From: Picocystis sp. L7
Taxonomy: Eukaryota; Chlorophyta; Picocystophyceae; Picocystales; Picocystaceae
Assembly (NCBI GenBank): GCA_020975725.1
Contig: QXJR01000020.1
Coordinates: 124,001 to 188,000, forward strand
Direction: 5' to 3'
DNA: 64,000 nucleotides
Positions 22,611-34,116 of this stretch are shown here, piece after piece (the first letter of the stretch is position 1; every line of letters starts with the position of its first letter). The notes under the pieces are model-generated. The model worked only from the letters and a program-made list of their open reading frames with translations, was not told the DNA's origin and did no database searches. The position numbers were made by a program, and so were the translations under genes.

Positions 22611-22903
22611 AAGCTGTTGGAGCAGCAGCTGCAATGATAGATGGACAGTATTGTAGGGGGCAACGCCTCTGTTGACGAATATAAGCGAGACCATAAGCCT
22701 CGTTCACGCACGGTGAACGAGGCTATTGTTATTGAATAATCAAGTATCGTATTCAAATTTTAATATTTCTCACCGTCTTCTCGTTCGCTCGAATGACCTT
22801 GACGCAATTGCCTGACTTCGTGAACGCGAGAATGTTGGGACGATTATTGCGAACTCGTGCAACAAAGGAAGGCACAACAGTATAGCTTCATTACACGTTC
22901 GTT

Positions 22904-23767
22904 TCAATTGTCGACGTCGGCAACTTTTTCGTCGCTGACGGACGAAGCCTCAGGAGCGTCCTTCGATCTCGAGGTGTTGACATTTCGCATCTTCATGCGA
23001 TGGGCCGCCACGGCTGCTTCCACAAAAGCGTCCTCGGATCCTGGGTGCTCGCCTAGCGTGGGATGGTTGGCGTGCAGTTGTACCTTCGTCAACCACTCCA
23101 TCCTCGCGCTCCGTTCGATGAACGATTCCATTGCGACTGCAGCGAAGTCCTCCGCGGCTTCGAGCTTCACGGCGAATTCCGTGCCACTCCCTCGCCGTCC
23201 GGTCCGTCCTCCACTACTCCCGCTTCCTCCAGATCGCCGTGGTTTTTTCGCATGCCTCTCCATCGATCGCTTCAGCGCATCCTTCGCGTGGCCATCCAGT
23301 CGCGCCAGCTTCGAAGCCTTCCCTTCCTTCTCGGTCGCGCGCTCAGTGTCCACGTGTTCTTGGAGATCCAACAAGTGTTGTGCACCGGCTTCCAGGTCAG
23401 TGTGCATTCGAGCCCCTCCGAGACCGGTGGCAGCGAGGGCCTCGCGATTCAACTCCTTCTGCCTGCGCATGAGGTCCTTCACCTGCCTCCGCACAGCCGG
23501 TATCGAGAGATCGAATCCATCGAAAAGGCCATCGCCACGACTGCTTAATGCTCGAATGAGGCTCGCCCATGCCGCATTCACCTCCTTGTGGGTGCGCTTG
23601 CCAATCGGGCAGCACTCATCCAAGTAGATCTGATTGACGAGCGCCATTTTGTGCGCCTCCTTCCAGACGTTCCGGTTCTTCTTCTGCGACGTAGCGACGA
23701 GCTCCTCATTGGCGTCCGCATTGATGTCGATTTCCGCCAAAGGCTGGCTCGCTGCCATGGCGTCCAT
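22904..23767 (-). CDS. Harbinger-associated SANT/Myb-like DNA-binding protein
   Basis: This 287-residue protein is the usual second gene of PIF/Harbinger elements; in related elements it binds the transposon ends and helps bring the transposase to the nucleus. The N-terminal part (RNVWKEAHKMALVNQIYLDE to VNAAWASLIRAL) has the spacing of Trp and aromatic residues expected of a trihelix/SANT fold. A basic, Gly/Ser-rich stretch follows near the middle (HAKKPRRSGGSGSSGG), probably a nuclear localisation signal, and then an acidic, helical C-terminus. It has no close sequence signature, so the call rests on position, orientation and fold-like spacing. The ATG at 23767 was chosen over an upstream GTG. 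Confidence 0.78.
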   Translation of the reverse strand: MDAMAASQPLAEIDINADANEELVATSQKKNRNVWKEAHKMALVNQIYLDECCPIGKRTHKEVNAAWASLIRALSSRGDGLFDGFDLSIPAVRRQVKDLMRRQKELNREALAATGLGGARMHTDLEAGAQHLLDLQEHVDTERATEKEGKASKLARLDGHAKDALKRSMERHAKKPRRSGGSGSSGGRTGRRGSGTEFAVKLEAAEDFAAVAMESFIERSARMEWLTKVQLHANHPTLGEHPGSEDAFVEAAVAAHRMKMRNVNTSRSKDAPEASSVSDEKVADVDN

Positions 23768-24075
23768 GTTGCGCACGGTTCAAACGTCGTGGACCCGCTC
23801 AAGCAATCCTGCTTCCTCTTCGAGCCATGGCTTGCAGCACAATTGGATGTGCAGGTGTAATTGCTCCATTTCGATAGGATGCCATGTGCCTATGGAAACG
23901 AACAGTCCGACCATTCGCGCCAAAAGCAGACCACCCTTACTTTCCCTATTAATTGCCCGAATCCTTGCAGTCGTCGCAGAGGAAGGGGTCCCCCATCATT
24001 GCAGTCTTTTCCGGGGAGAAAATCCGAATACCTGTTTGAGGCCGAAAATATTTTTTTCGTTAAGGGAGTTCAAAA

Positions 24076-24115
24076 CCGAAGCGAAAAAAATATTTTGGCA
24101 AATCCGAATACCTCT
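24076..24115 (-). repeat. right TIR of Harbinger element
   Basis: This is the 40-bp right terminal repeat, the exact complement of 20386-20425. The TSD act follows at 24116. Confidence 0.9.
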
Positions 24116-24118
24116 ACT

Positions 24119-26600
24119 GTGCATTTGTGTTTTTCCAGTTAGGCCACGATCCTTGCAAATGTGGGCCTCTTCTCTAGAGTCTCTGACCAACACGCACACA
24201 ACGGTTCGACCACTTCCCCATGTTTCTTCAGCCACTTGTTACCTCTGGGCTGGTGGCCACTGCGAAGAGAGCGCGGTTCCAACAAACCCCCACCTCGTAG
24301 ACGGTTAGGCTAAGGATAGAAAGTAGTACTTTGCCTTTCTTACTAATAAGGGAGGGTTTGAACCCTGTTTATTGGTAGGGGGATTCAATGGAACCCCTAG
24401 GAGGATCATTAAGACCCCTTTTTGACATTGACCAACCAAAGCTGATGCGGGATACAAGGGAGGTGGTCGCCCAGTATCGTGCGCTGGAGAAAGAGGAAGG
24501 ACGCCACGGGGCTGAAGGGCCCCCCGACCCGAGTGGGGGAGACCGAAGACCCAATTTCGAAGTGCACGACTCAAGGAAACAAACCCCCTTGTGGGAGAAG
24601 CTCACCCACAGCAAGCATCTTTTCACCAAGAAGCCCCTCTCGTAACTAGTGGCCCTAAAATGGGGAGCCAAGATGCCATGTTCAGTGCAAGGGGGTGCAC
24701 TAAAGCTTTTTAACAATTGGTAATAGATCAGAACCACTTTCTGTGCATCAAAAGGCGCTCCCTCGCTTAGCAGGACCCGATCCAAGGAGGTGGCTCCCAC
24801 GTCAAACCGTGTGTATTGAAAGCCTCTAGAGAGGCTTTCGTGGCCTCCCATGGACGCAAACGCAACATACTCCTCTGCAATAGTGGTCGCTGGCCATCCT
24901 CCACCAAGCGTTGCAATACCCACAGATCCACATCCTCGCAAAGCATCTTCTGCATCACCACCGCATACACTACTGCATATGGCAGGGCTCTCCTCTTGCG
25001 AATAACGCTAGAACCGACAAGTGGGCTTCTTGATATCGCCAAGGGTCGAGTTTTCGAGGACCGGACAGAAGTTGTTAAGGAAAACAAGTATTGGCGAGGG
25101 GAGCTCAATCCCTTGACCGAGAAAAGTTTGGCGAGAAGTAGACTCGGGACAAACATGATATCGATCGGAAAGATCCCGTGGTTGAAAGAAGGATATACCC
25201 GGGCAGTCGACGGGACAGCCCCTTCACAAACCAAAGAACGGGGGACGACGGGAGAAGATGAAGGAGGCAAGCTTCGAGCAATCGTGGGCGAGGGCCAAGG
25301 CCGTAGGATGAGTGACGAGAGCCTTACGTCATCCACGACCCCCGCGAAATGGGGGGGGGGGGTTGAAGTACGTGCCTCTTAGCTAAAGAGACCCAAAGAG
25401 TGGGCTCCAAAGGAGCTTGAATAGACTTTTTGACTTGGCAATGGTGAGGTGTGCGTCCCCGCTTGCTTTGCTGCGGCTTGCTGAAGCCCACGCGCTCCTC
25501 AACGACTCAAGGGACCTCTCTTGCTTGGATAGAAGATTCAAGTCGACCAAGAAGTCGCTTTTCCAAGAGCAAAAGGAGCACATCCCGTATCCCAAGGAAC
25601 GGCGTACACGGCCCATTTCCATTGACGAAGCTCTACTCCAAACCACTTGTGTGAGCGTCTAACACTCACGGACGCTTTTGTAATAAGAACAACATTTTGT
25701 AGGTATGCACATCGCTACTCGTTTCGAGGTGTGTCGTTGGATCCAAGAATAGTTCACTAATGGCGCAACAGATCGACAAGCCCGAAGACGCCGGCATTAC
25801 CGTGTTGGCATAGGTGCGTCGCGCGACTCCTTAAAGTTTGTAATCACTGCATGCCCTTTCCTATTCAACAAAACGTTTTTTGCCTTCAAATCACCGTGAA
25901 CCGCCCGTTCGTACGGACGCGAGTGGCGGTATGCCATTTCTTTGGCAACGTCCTTTCCCAACGTCGACTTCCACGTACCACGACAAATCCTCCTCCCTAT
26001 CTAGAGTACGCGCCACCGAAAGCTGTCTCCTGTACTCCAATGTGTAAATCCCTTGCTCATTGTCCTATACGCAGGACAATTGAGGGCAATGATGTTTGCC
26101 ACACTTTCGCCACCATAAGTACGGACAATTATTTTGCACCTTCTAGGACGTGTAGAGAACTCTTTGAAGGTCCTAAGTACAGGCGCATGTGCGGAGAGAC
26201 GCCCCGTGTCGTCGTCTAGCGCCCCACACGTCCAGCCCTTCGTCGACCCATAGGACAATAACGCCCAACTTCCAGCGATCCGTGTACACGCATCGCTCAA
26301 TCCTACGTCTCGTGGCATGGCTCATTCGAAAACTTATGAGGTCAACGTTTCAATCTATTATTTTGTGGAGCTACACCTCCAGCGTTGCATCAGACGGGCC
26401 AGTGCAGGTGTGTGCACGCCTTCCCCCCCAACACCCTCCGTGGTCACCAGGAGGCCACCCTAGCCATGTGTTGTGCGGTGCAATCACGGTCCGTGTACGG
26501 TCTAGAGATGTAGGCAACGATGCCCTCGCTTGGCTTGTGGCATGTCTCGCATGTTGCGGAGGCTTTCCTTCCACACATGACATAGCGTCGTTATGTCACC
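24119..26600. other. anonymous repeat-like region without supported gene
   Basis: This is about 2.5 kb to the right of the Harbinger element. Frames of 180-190 codons occur on both strands at 24369-25382, but they overlap one another, have no domain, and look like shadow frames or remnants. A run of ten G lies near 25350. No repeat in the window matches it. It may be old transposon debris. Confidence 0.4.
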
Positions 26601-27288
26601 TTTGTCGCCTTCATTTGTTTGCCGCTCGTCCTCATCACTTCTTCAAGTGCCACTAGACGTTGTGCACTTCCTCCACCCAAATTTCATATCGCACAAAATT
26701 CTCAACCCGCGAACAAGGGGATCTCGCTTTATGCAAAGGATCATTCGGGAGGGCATGTACCTGCCCATCCATTTCAACATGGACACATCCACAACCACCA
26801 GCCAGCTTGGAGTGTAGTGCCGGGATGCATGTGCCTTCCATGCATCCTACAACATGCGCAGTTCCCAATGTGGATCGCCCTGCAGTGTATGCACGGTGCC
26901 TCTGGGTCCCTTGCAAGCTCCAGCTTACTCGGGTCGGTCCTCTCTCCCTCCTCGCTCCGCTGTGTATTTTGGCACACTGACTGCCAAGAATTCCAAGATG
27001 CGGTGAAAGTCCCTCCTGCAGAGGAACTTGTTCAGGTTGAATGGACCGCCAATGGGACCTTCTCCACGTCAATCACCTGCCAGAAGGACTTTCTGCTATG
27101 CCCAGGGTGCAACAACATGTACACGAAGCACCCAAACTCCCTCAACAACACACAAGGTGTACACTCACTATCGTAAGACAAGAAAGTGTCACTTGGTTTC
27201 TTGTACTTGCTTCGACCACGCCTGGTGATCTCAGCAGTCCAATCATGCAACACTTCGTGCGGGAAGAAGCGCAAGAAATACTACAATG

Positions 27289-27644
27289 TGTTACACCTTC
27301 CTAGGTCACACTCCCCATGGAGGAGTGTTTTCTTCTTGCTCGACGGTATATGTAGAAGGTTAGACATTTATTACTTAAGATAGAGTACTAAATGTACCTT
27401 TTTGGACAATTACCGTAGAGGATGACCTTGGTGCTCCATAGAGAAGAGCCACCGGTCTTTTTAATGAACAAGTCCTACTCAAGGTCTCCGAACCACGCAC
27501 CATCGACACCGTCCGCATCCGGCGCCATCGAGGCACTCAAGGGACCGTTTCTTCGTCAAGCATCCGAGTTTGTCTCACCTCTCCTTCGTGGGACTAAGTG
27601 TATACAACCACTTTTCTCGTCCTCCAAGGGTCGAGAGTGGAACA
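27289..27644 (+). repeat. 5' LTR of element A
   Basis: This 356-bp repeat, TGTTACACC...GTGGAACA, is identical by eye to 43029-43384. A diverged relative lies at 13403-13748 on the minus strand. Confidence 0.95.
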
Positions 27645-27878
27645 AAGTCTAGAAGAGGACCACGAAGCTAGGGTTTCGTGCCCATTTGATCTCGGAGTTT
27701 CAAAGGCTTGAAGAAGGCGAGTCGCCTCATTTCCAAGGATTCCTACCTTGACAAGAGGGGTAGTTTGACTTCACCACTTTGTTGCGGTACGCTTTGAGTT
27801 GGAGAACTCGCGTCCGACAAACCGCAAGTACTCTCAAAAAAAAAAAAAAAAAAAAAGAAAAAAAAATTCGAAGAACTC

Positions 27879-29066
27879 ATGGAAGGCTCGCAAGACAACA
27901 ACGAAGAGCAACCCCCTCGTGAGGTTGAAATCCAAGCCCTTTTGGGACAAATTCAAGAGCTTGCCCGTCGCTTGGATAACCTACCGGACATGATGGCCCG
28001 GATAGATCATTTGGAACGAGCCGCTCCAACGGTGGTCCTTCAAGGAATTCCTTCTACTCACCAAGAGGTACCATCGCAAGCCCGTGGAGAAATCTCGCCA
28101 TCGGAGAGCGATCCACAGGTGGAACTTTACAAGGAACTTGGACAACGGGTGAATTTGGCAAGGACATCCATCAAACGCCCGATCGAATTTTCTGGCGATG
28201 ATGCCGTCAAAAACCCATATGCTTTGACATATTGGTGGGATGAGGTACTTTGCTGGGTCGTTTCGTTCACCAAAGACCCAGGTGCTCAACTTGTGTTTGC
28301 CATGGATACTCTCCGAGGTTCAGCAGCTTCCCTAGTGCGACACAGAATTAAGGAAAATAGGGATGCACTTCGTAACATCGACGATTTGTACCAACTCCTT
28401 AAACAAGCCTACCAAACTAGAGATCCTGGGCCACACGCTTTGAACGAGTTTCGCTTGGCCCGTCAACGAGTTGACGAAACACCAATTCAGTTACTCAATC
28501 GCTTGCGGACGTTGACCTTTGTCATCAATGAGTCCAAAGACCCTCAATGCTTTCACATTGATGGGCAAGCGCTGGCCGAACGATTCAGAATGGCTCTCAA
28601 GATTCCTATACAACGTAACATTACGAAGCATCACGAGCTGTTGATCGAAGTGGGGAAGACCCCAGACTTGACTGCTGATGGAATGGCTTCATTGGCAATG
28701 AAGCTCGACGCTGAATTTCACGCTGAGCGTTCCCAGCAAACGCGTCGAGACAAGCAGGCTCCAGCCCCAAGACAACTGGCCGCAATACCTGAACAACGCA
28801 GATCCCAAACCAAAGAGGACAGCCAAAACAGGATGACCAACGCGGGTCGACAGCGCAAACCTTATAGGCATCTCTCTAAGCAACAGCAAAGCAGCATCAC
28901 CAATGCTCAGAAGCAGCTTGCAGAGCAAAGGGCTGCTGTTTCCGACCCTCTCGGCCCAGAATTACAGAAATTGTGCATGCAACATGGCCTGTGCCAAAAG
29001 TGCCATTCCTATGGCCACGACACAAATAAGTGTGTTGCCAGCACCATATTTCAGCCAAAAAACTAA
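27879..29066 (+). CDS. gag of element A
   Basis: This gag-type protein of 395 residues is expected to form the nucleocapsid of the retroelement. The N-terminal 130 residues are helical and acidic. The Retrotrans_gag-like core follows (IKRPIEFSGDD, then YWWDEVLCWVVSFTKDPG, and further on LNEFRLARQRVDETP). The C-terminus has a CCHC zinc knuckle, CQKCHSYGHDTNKC, with the standard C-x2-C-x4-H-x4-C spacing. Pol starts in another frame within the last few dozen bases, as is usual where ribosomal frameshifting sets the Gag to Pol ratio. Confidence 0.85.
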   Translation: MEGSQDNNEEQPPREVEIQALLGQIQELARRLDNLPDMMARIDHLERAAPTVVLQGIPSTHQEVPSQARGEISPSESDPQVELYKELGQRVNLARTSIKRPIEFSGDDAVKNPYALTYWWDEVLCWVVSFTKDPGAQLVFAMDTLRGSAASLVRHRIKENRDALRNIDDLYQLLKQAYQTRDPGPHALNEFRLARQRVDETPIQLLNRLRTLTFVINESKDPQCFHIDGQALAERFRMALKIPIQRNITKHHELLIEVGKTPDLTADGMASLAMKLDAEFHAERSQQTRRDKQAPAPRQLAAIPEQRRSQTKEDSQNRMTNAGRQRKPYRHLSKQQQSSITNAQKQLAEQRAAVSDPLGPELQKLCMQHGLCQKCHSYGHDTNKCVASTIFQPKN

Positions 29067-32000
29067 TGGAGCTCCAACTAGCCGACCAGGCGGCTAGTAT
29101 GGAGCTGGGAGAGGAGCAAACCCTCCAAAACAAGTTCCCTGGACAGGTTGTAAGTTTGCGAGCAGCCAGATCTGGCCCTCGTATGGAATTCCTTACAACA
29201 GAAGCCTTTTTGGGTACATTTGACGCTAAAGTCTGTACAAAGGCATATATCGATACTCTGGCTTCATTCAGCTTTTTGAGTGAGAAGATCTTCAAACAAT
29301 TGCAGCACAGAGATCCTGCGAAGAAGACTTGGTTCTACACTTCAGAATACTTTGATTTTGAGTGTGCTGTGGGAGAAAAGATTCACCAAGCACAAGTCAT
29401 TTCCGCCCGGATTCAGGTTGACAGCTTTCACGCTTGGGTTCCATTTGGTATAACGCACCTCAATTCTTTCGATTGCATTCTGGGTTACGATTTCTGCGCA
29501 GAATACCTGGTGGGTATTCCTGATTTTGCCAAGAGACAGTTGCACCTGCGCGATCGTCAGGGACTTACCCATGTAGTCATAGGGGATGGAGATTTCATAT
29601 CGAGAAGGAAACTCGATCTCATCGTACCCCCATCTGAAGTACAACAAGCTTTGCATACTCCTGGATGTTTGTTTCTGATGATCCAACCTTTGGATACCAG
29701 TGCAGAACTGCAAGCTGAGGCTGAGGACTTTGAATTGAAACGGTCCAAACTCACCGCACAATATCCACTAACTCCAGATCAGCAACAGCGGTTATCAAAC
29801 CTTAAAGAAAAGTACAGCGTATGCTTTGAACCAAGAACCACAGTGCCTGTCGAGCGAGTTCCTGGGGAAAGTTTTAAAATAGAAGTAGAAACTGGGACAG
29901 TGCCGTTTTACCGTAATTATTATCGAATGTCACCTCAACAGCTGGAGATTCTGCGTGATATGCTTGCTGAATATGTGGACTCAGGAAAAATGGATTTATG
30001 CGCAGGATCCAGTTGGGGGGCCCCAGTAATACTGGTTCCTAAGAAGGACAAAGGTTGGCGAATTGTATTTGATTATCGCCGGCTCAACAGTGTCACCATC
30101 AAAGACCGATACCCGCTGCCCCGAATAGATGATTATCTGGAGCAATTGACAGGTGCAGCTTTCTTCTCAGCCTTTGATGCCCTTGATGGATTCCACCAGT
30201 TACCGATGGATGCTGACAGTATTGCTAAGACTGCTGTCAATACCCCAATGGGATCCTATGTTTGGAAAGTAATGCCAATGGGACTCGCCAACGCCCCAGC
30301 AGCTTTTCAACGCATGATGAATAGAATCTTTGGCCATCTCCTGTACGCTAAAGTGTACATGGATGACATACTGGTGCATTCAGCTTCAGTTGAAGCACAT
30401 TTCCAGCACCTGGAAGAATTTCTTTCAGTTTGCGCAGAAAATGATATAAAATTGAAAGCCAGCAAATGCCACTTCTTTTACACCAAGCTGGAATGGATAG
30501 GTTTCAATATTAGTGAAAGGCAGATCACCCCTACAGATACGTTGTTAAACAAGATCGCCAGATTTCCAAAGCCAACTACGCAGAAGCAAAACTTGGCTTT
30601 TCTGGGACTGTGCAATTTCTACCGGCGTTTTATCGACCGATATTGGGAGCTGTCCGCACCCTTAGTGGAACTGAACAAAAAGACTTACAAACAAGATTTT
30701 GCAGATTACTGGGGGGGGGCATGTGACCAAGCTTATGAGCAACTGCGGACGGCTCTTACTTCAAGGCCCGTCTTGGCACTTTACGATCCAGACCTGCCTA
30801 CCCGGGTGGAGACCGATGCTTCCGACATTGGCATGGGAGCAGTTTTGACCCAGTGCCATGGCGAGGACACTGGAGACCCTACTAGCTGGAAACCAGTCGA
30901 ATACTATTCAAAACGGTGGAATACTTCACAGAAAAATTACCACCCAGCCGAGAAGGAAACTTGTGCCATTATTTATGCTTTGCAGCATTGGCAACACCTT
31001 CTCTTTGGTCAAAAGTTTACAATACTCACAGACAACAAAGTGGCTCATTATTTGCAAACCAAGGGAACCGAGCAGTTAAGTCAGCGAGACATCCGTTGGA
31101 TGGAAAAGTTGCAATTTTTCGCACCTTTTGAGATACAATATAGACCAGGTGCCGAGAATATAGCTGCAGATTACTTATCCAGACACCCACCAAAGGCAGA
31201 AACCAATACAATTCCAACCTATTGCATCCTGGATTTGTGTGCAGGAATGGGGACAGTGCTCAGAGCTTTAGAGTTGGTCTGCAACGACCGACAATGCCAA
31301 ATTGATTACGTAGCAGTCGAACAAGACCCTTTCTGTCGTTTGGTGATTCAGCGAGTGTTTAATTTTGTACGGCTCGCAGTTCCTGGGCTCTTTGTACGTA
31401 CCGACATATTTCGACTGGGCCACGATGTTAAAACACTCGCAGGCCGACGCAAGTTACCAAGTGTCAATCTAGTTATTGCTGGAGTACCCTGTCAACCCTT
31501 TTCGAGGGCTAATACAACAAAAGAAGCAGCACCTCTGGGGTTGTTGGACACAAGAGAGCTTTTCAGCTCCGTCCGTTTGCTACTGGACCGCCTCCCAAGT
31601 ACCCATTATGTTATCGAGTGCACCCCATTTGCTGACCATTTAATAGGTCATTTGGAAACTGTGCAGGAATGGTTCGGCGAACCACAGTTACATAATATGA
31701 GTAACTTTTCCCCTCAAGCTAGACAACGCCTAATTTGGACAACCATTGGAATGGGAAATAAAGCTAAGCCACAGCATTTCCCTCACACCCCACTCACTTG
31801 GGCAGAATGTTTAGAATCGGGATCTACACCACCTGTGGATAGTTACGGAATACCGCTCGAGAAATGCCCCACTTTAATGGCATCTTCACATTCCCATTCA
31901 GACCGATCGAAGTCTACATGGGTGCATGGACCAGACCATGAACTTCGGCCCCTGTCAATTTGCGAGAAGGAACGCTTGACCGGAATGCAGCTTGGAGACA

Positions 32001-33315
32001 CTCAGGCCTATGGAGTGCCTGATTCCTCGCGGCACCGAATGTGTGGAAACGCTTTCCCAGTTGGTTGGGTAGCTTCAATTCTCCACACTGCCATAACTAC
32101 ACATATCAGTCCTCCAAGATTGGGGTTGGCATATGCAAGCCACAGATTCAATTTGTATACACACGCATCTAGACTGCAAGCGCGCCACAGTTTGCATGTG
32201 CAGAATCCTGCGTCTATTGTTGAACAATCACACGGCCCCTCTTCTGCTGAACTGATAGAGAATTCTACACCACAGGCAGTCACTACAATGCCATCATTAC
32301 TCGATCGCATTCGTACAGCAGCTCAAGCAGATTCTGAATACCAACAGCATTTGGAGGTTCCACCCTCTCAGTATGCAAAGCATTTGGGACTTTTGTTCCA
32401 GCGACCACGACCAACTGAAGCCAATTTTGGACCAGCAGTCCTCATTGTACCCAATGATGCAGCTTTGCGGCAAGACCTGCTGCATCTCATTCACGATCGA
32501 TGCCATTTTGGTCAGGCCCGTACATGGGCAGAATTACGCCGACATTTCTATTGGCCAGGGTGCAAGCGTCACTGTACCTTGTTTGTCCAGCAATGCCCCA
32601 CTTGCCAACTGCAAAAGCCGGGCACTCAATCGCGATATCAACATCTGTTTCCAGAAGCCAAATTTTACCCACACCCCTTTCATACCATCGTGCTGGATGT
32701 GGTTGAGGGCTTCCCTTTATCAAAACAAGGACACAACGCAGTCATCACCGTGGTCGACAAATTCACCAAATTTGCAGTATACATTCCAATTCACACAAGT
32801 TGGAGTGCAACCCGTCAAGCTGCGTTACTACTAGACCATGTTGTATATAGGTACCACTGCCCAACCAGGATTCACACCGATAACGGGCCCATGTACCGGA
32901 AGCTGTTTGACGCCTTTTGCACCGCTCTAGGGACTCAGCATATCACAGGCACACCCTACCACTCTCAATCTCAGGGTGGTGCCGAGCGTCAACATCGTAC
33001 TCTGTTGACCTCTTTACGCACCATGTGCAACGATAAGCGAGAATGGGATGATACATTACAAGCAGCTGCCCACGGATACAATGACAGCGTACATGATGTG
33101 CTAAACTATGCACCATTTGAATTGTTGTATGGCTGCCGGTCTCGATTACCCTGGCATCTACAGTTCCCATCCGTTGGGGATATAACACCTGTCACAGCTC
33201 TTGTCCCCTCCTTGGACGCTCGTGTTTCCAACCTTTTGGAAAAACAACGCACTGTTTATAGCCGCGTTCTCCAGGCATTGGACAAACAACGAGAGCAAAT
33301 GCGTCAACGTCGTAG
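29030..33315 (+). other. pol region of element A up to the nested insertion (PR, RT, RNase H, C5-MTase, integrase core)
   Basis: Domains in order at kb resolution are as follows. The protease-like region is at about 29.2-29.5. Reverse transcriptase is at about 29.9-30.5, with FDYRRLNSVTIKDRYPLPR and the catalytic YMDDIL. RNase H is at about 30.8-31.2 (VETDASDIGMGAVL). The methyltransferase domain is at about 31.2-32.1 (separate entry). Integrase is at about 32.4-33.2, with an HHCC zinc region (HDRCHFGQ to CPTCQ) and the DDE core (LDVVEGF, HTDNGPMY and GGAERQHRTL). The order RT-RH-IN marks the Ty3 group. The rest of the pol region lies beyond element B, at 42201-43028. Confidence 0.92.
31210..32095 (+). 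other. C5-cytosine DNA methyltransferase domain inside pol of element A
   Basis: This domain of about 290 residues lies between RNase H and integrase. It has the ordered signatures of C5-cytosine methyltransferases: motif I (LDLCAGMGTVLRALEL), which binds SAM; an acidic residue in VAVEQDPFC (motif II); motif IV (VIAGVPCQPFSRANT) with the catalytic Cys; motif VI-like IECTPFADH, where ENV is usual; motif VIII (QARQRLIW); the RPLSICEKERLTGMQLGD block; and motif X (GNAFPVGWVASIL). The compact size and the LDTRELFSSVRLLLDRL stretch recall DNMT3-like or phage-like cores rather than DNMT1 (inference). No chromatin-reader domain is attached. All key motifs are in one open frame, so it is probably catalytically competent. 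Confidence 0.93.
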
Positions 33316-34076
33316 TGTTGCGCCCAGCCCTCTCGAGACACCTGTCTTGCCGAGGTTGTCCTTCGACGATGAGGAATATGCACTCAATCGTGAGGCTTTT
33401 GAGAGGTTCTCAATTATATTCGGGCCATTTACTTGGGACTTGTTTGCCTCGCCAAACAATGCCCAATGTCCGGCCTTCTTTACACGGGAGACCAATGCTC
33501 TCGCCCAAGAATGGGCTAGTCTTGGCAACCTATGGGCACACCCACCTTGTTGCCTCATTGACTCCGTGATAGGCAAGTTGGAGGCCGAACCTAGAGCCCT
33601 TGTGACCATGATCACTCCGCATTGGCCAAAGGCTCCCTGGTTCCCTCGCTTGCAGCATCTCGCTACCTACCAGGAGGTACTAGGGAGGCATGAGGGAATA
33701 TTCTCGGATGCCCAAGGAAGGCCCTTGCCTTCCCCTCACTGGGACGTCCTCCTTAGCCATGTCCCTAGGCGGATGCAGGGCCAGGACTAACCCGAATAGG
33801 GACCGGTTTGTCCCCCTTTCTAATAAGGGCTCTGTGGCCGATGAACCGGATAAATACGTGGCTTAGCCACGGGCGGATTCCCCAATGGAGTTAAGATGTA
33901 ATATTAATTGCGGCGGAGGGGAACGAAAACAACAACGTTCCTCAACGTTCCGCCCAACGGTCTCGAGCACCGCGGCGACACGAACGCACGAGCGAACGAG
34001 CGCGAACGCACGCCGACGCCACCACCCTCGTCGTCTTCGCGCCACAGGAAAAGGAGGTGGGCGCGCAAGCGCCACA
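33316..34076 (+). repeat. 5' LTR of element B
   Basis: This 761-bp repeat, TGTTGCGCCC...GCGCCACA, includes a 140-codon coding stretch (see the DIRS-like domain entry) and a GGATAAATA promoter-like word near 33849. It matches 41436-42196 except for one base that I could see. Confidence 0.95.
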
Positions 34077-34116
34077 CCGTTCAACGAGCCTTCCGCCCGC
34101 GAGTGGCGGCGAAGAC

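Larger units (their letters stand above)
20386..24115 (+). mobile_element. PIF/Harbinger DNA transposon, apparently complete
   Basis: The 40-bp terminal inverted repeats are identical by eye (20386-20425 and 24076-24115, beginning agaggtattcggatttgcc). A 3-bp TSD, act, lies at 20383-20385 and 24116-24118. Between them lie a DDE transposase on the plus strand and a SANT/Myb-like gene on the minus strand, arranged convergently, the classic two-gene Harbinger layout. Identical ends and two open frames suggest recent activity. A minisatellite fills the space between the two genes. Confidence 0.93.

Noticed and set aside
24369-25382. Overlapping frames of about 190 codons on both strands
   Set aside because: They are antisense to each other, lack any recognisable motif, and end in a homopolymer run; probably debris.
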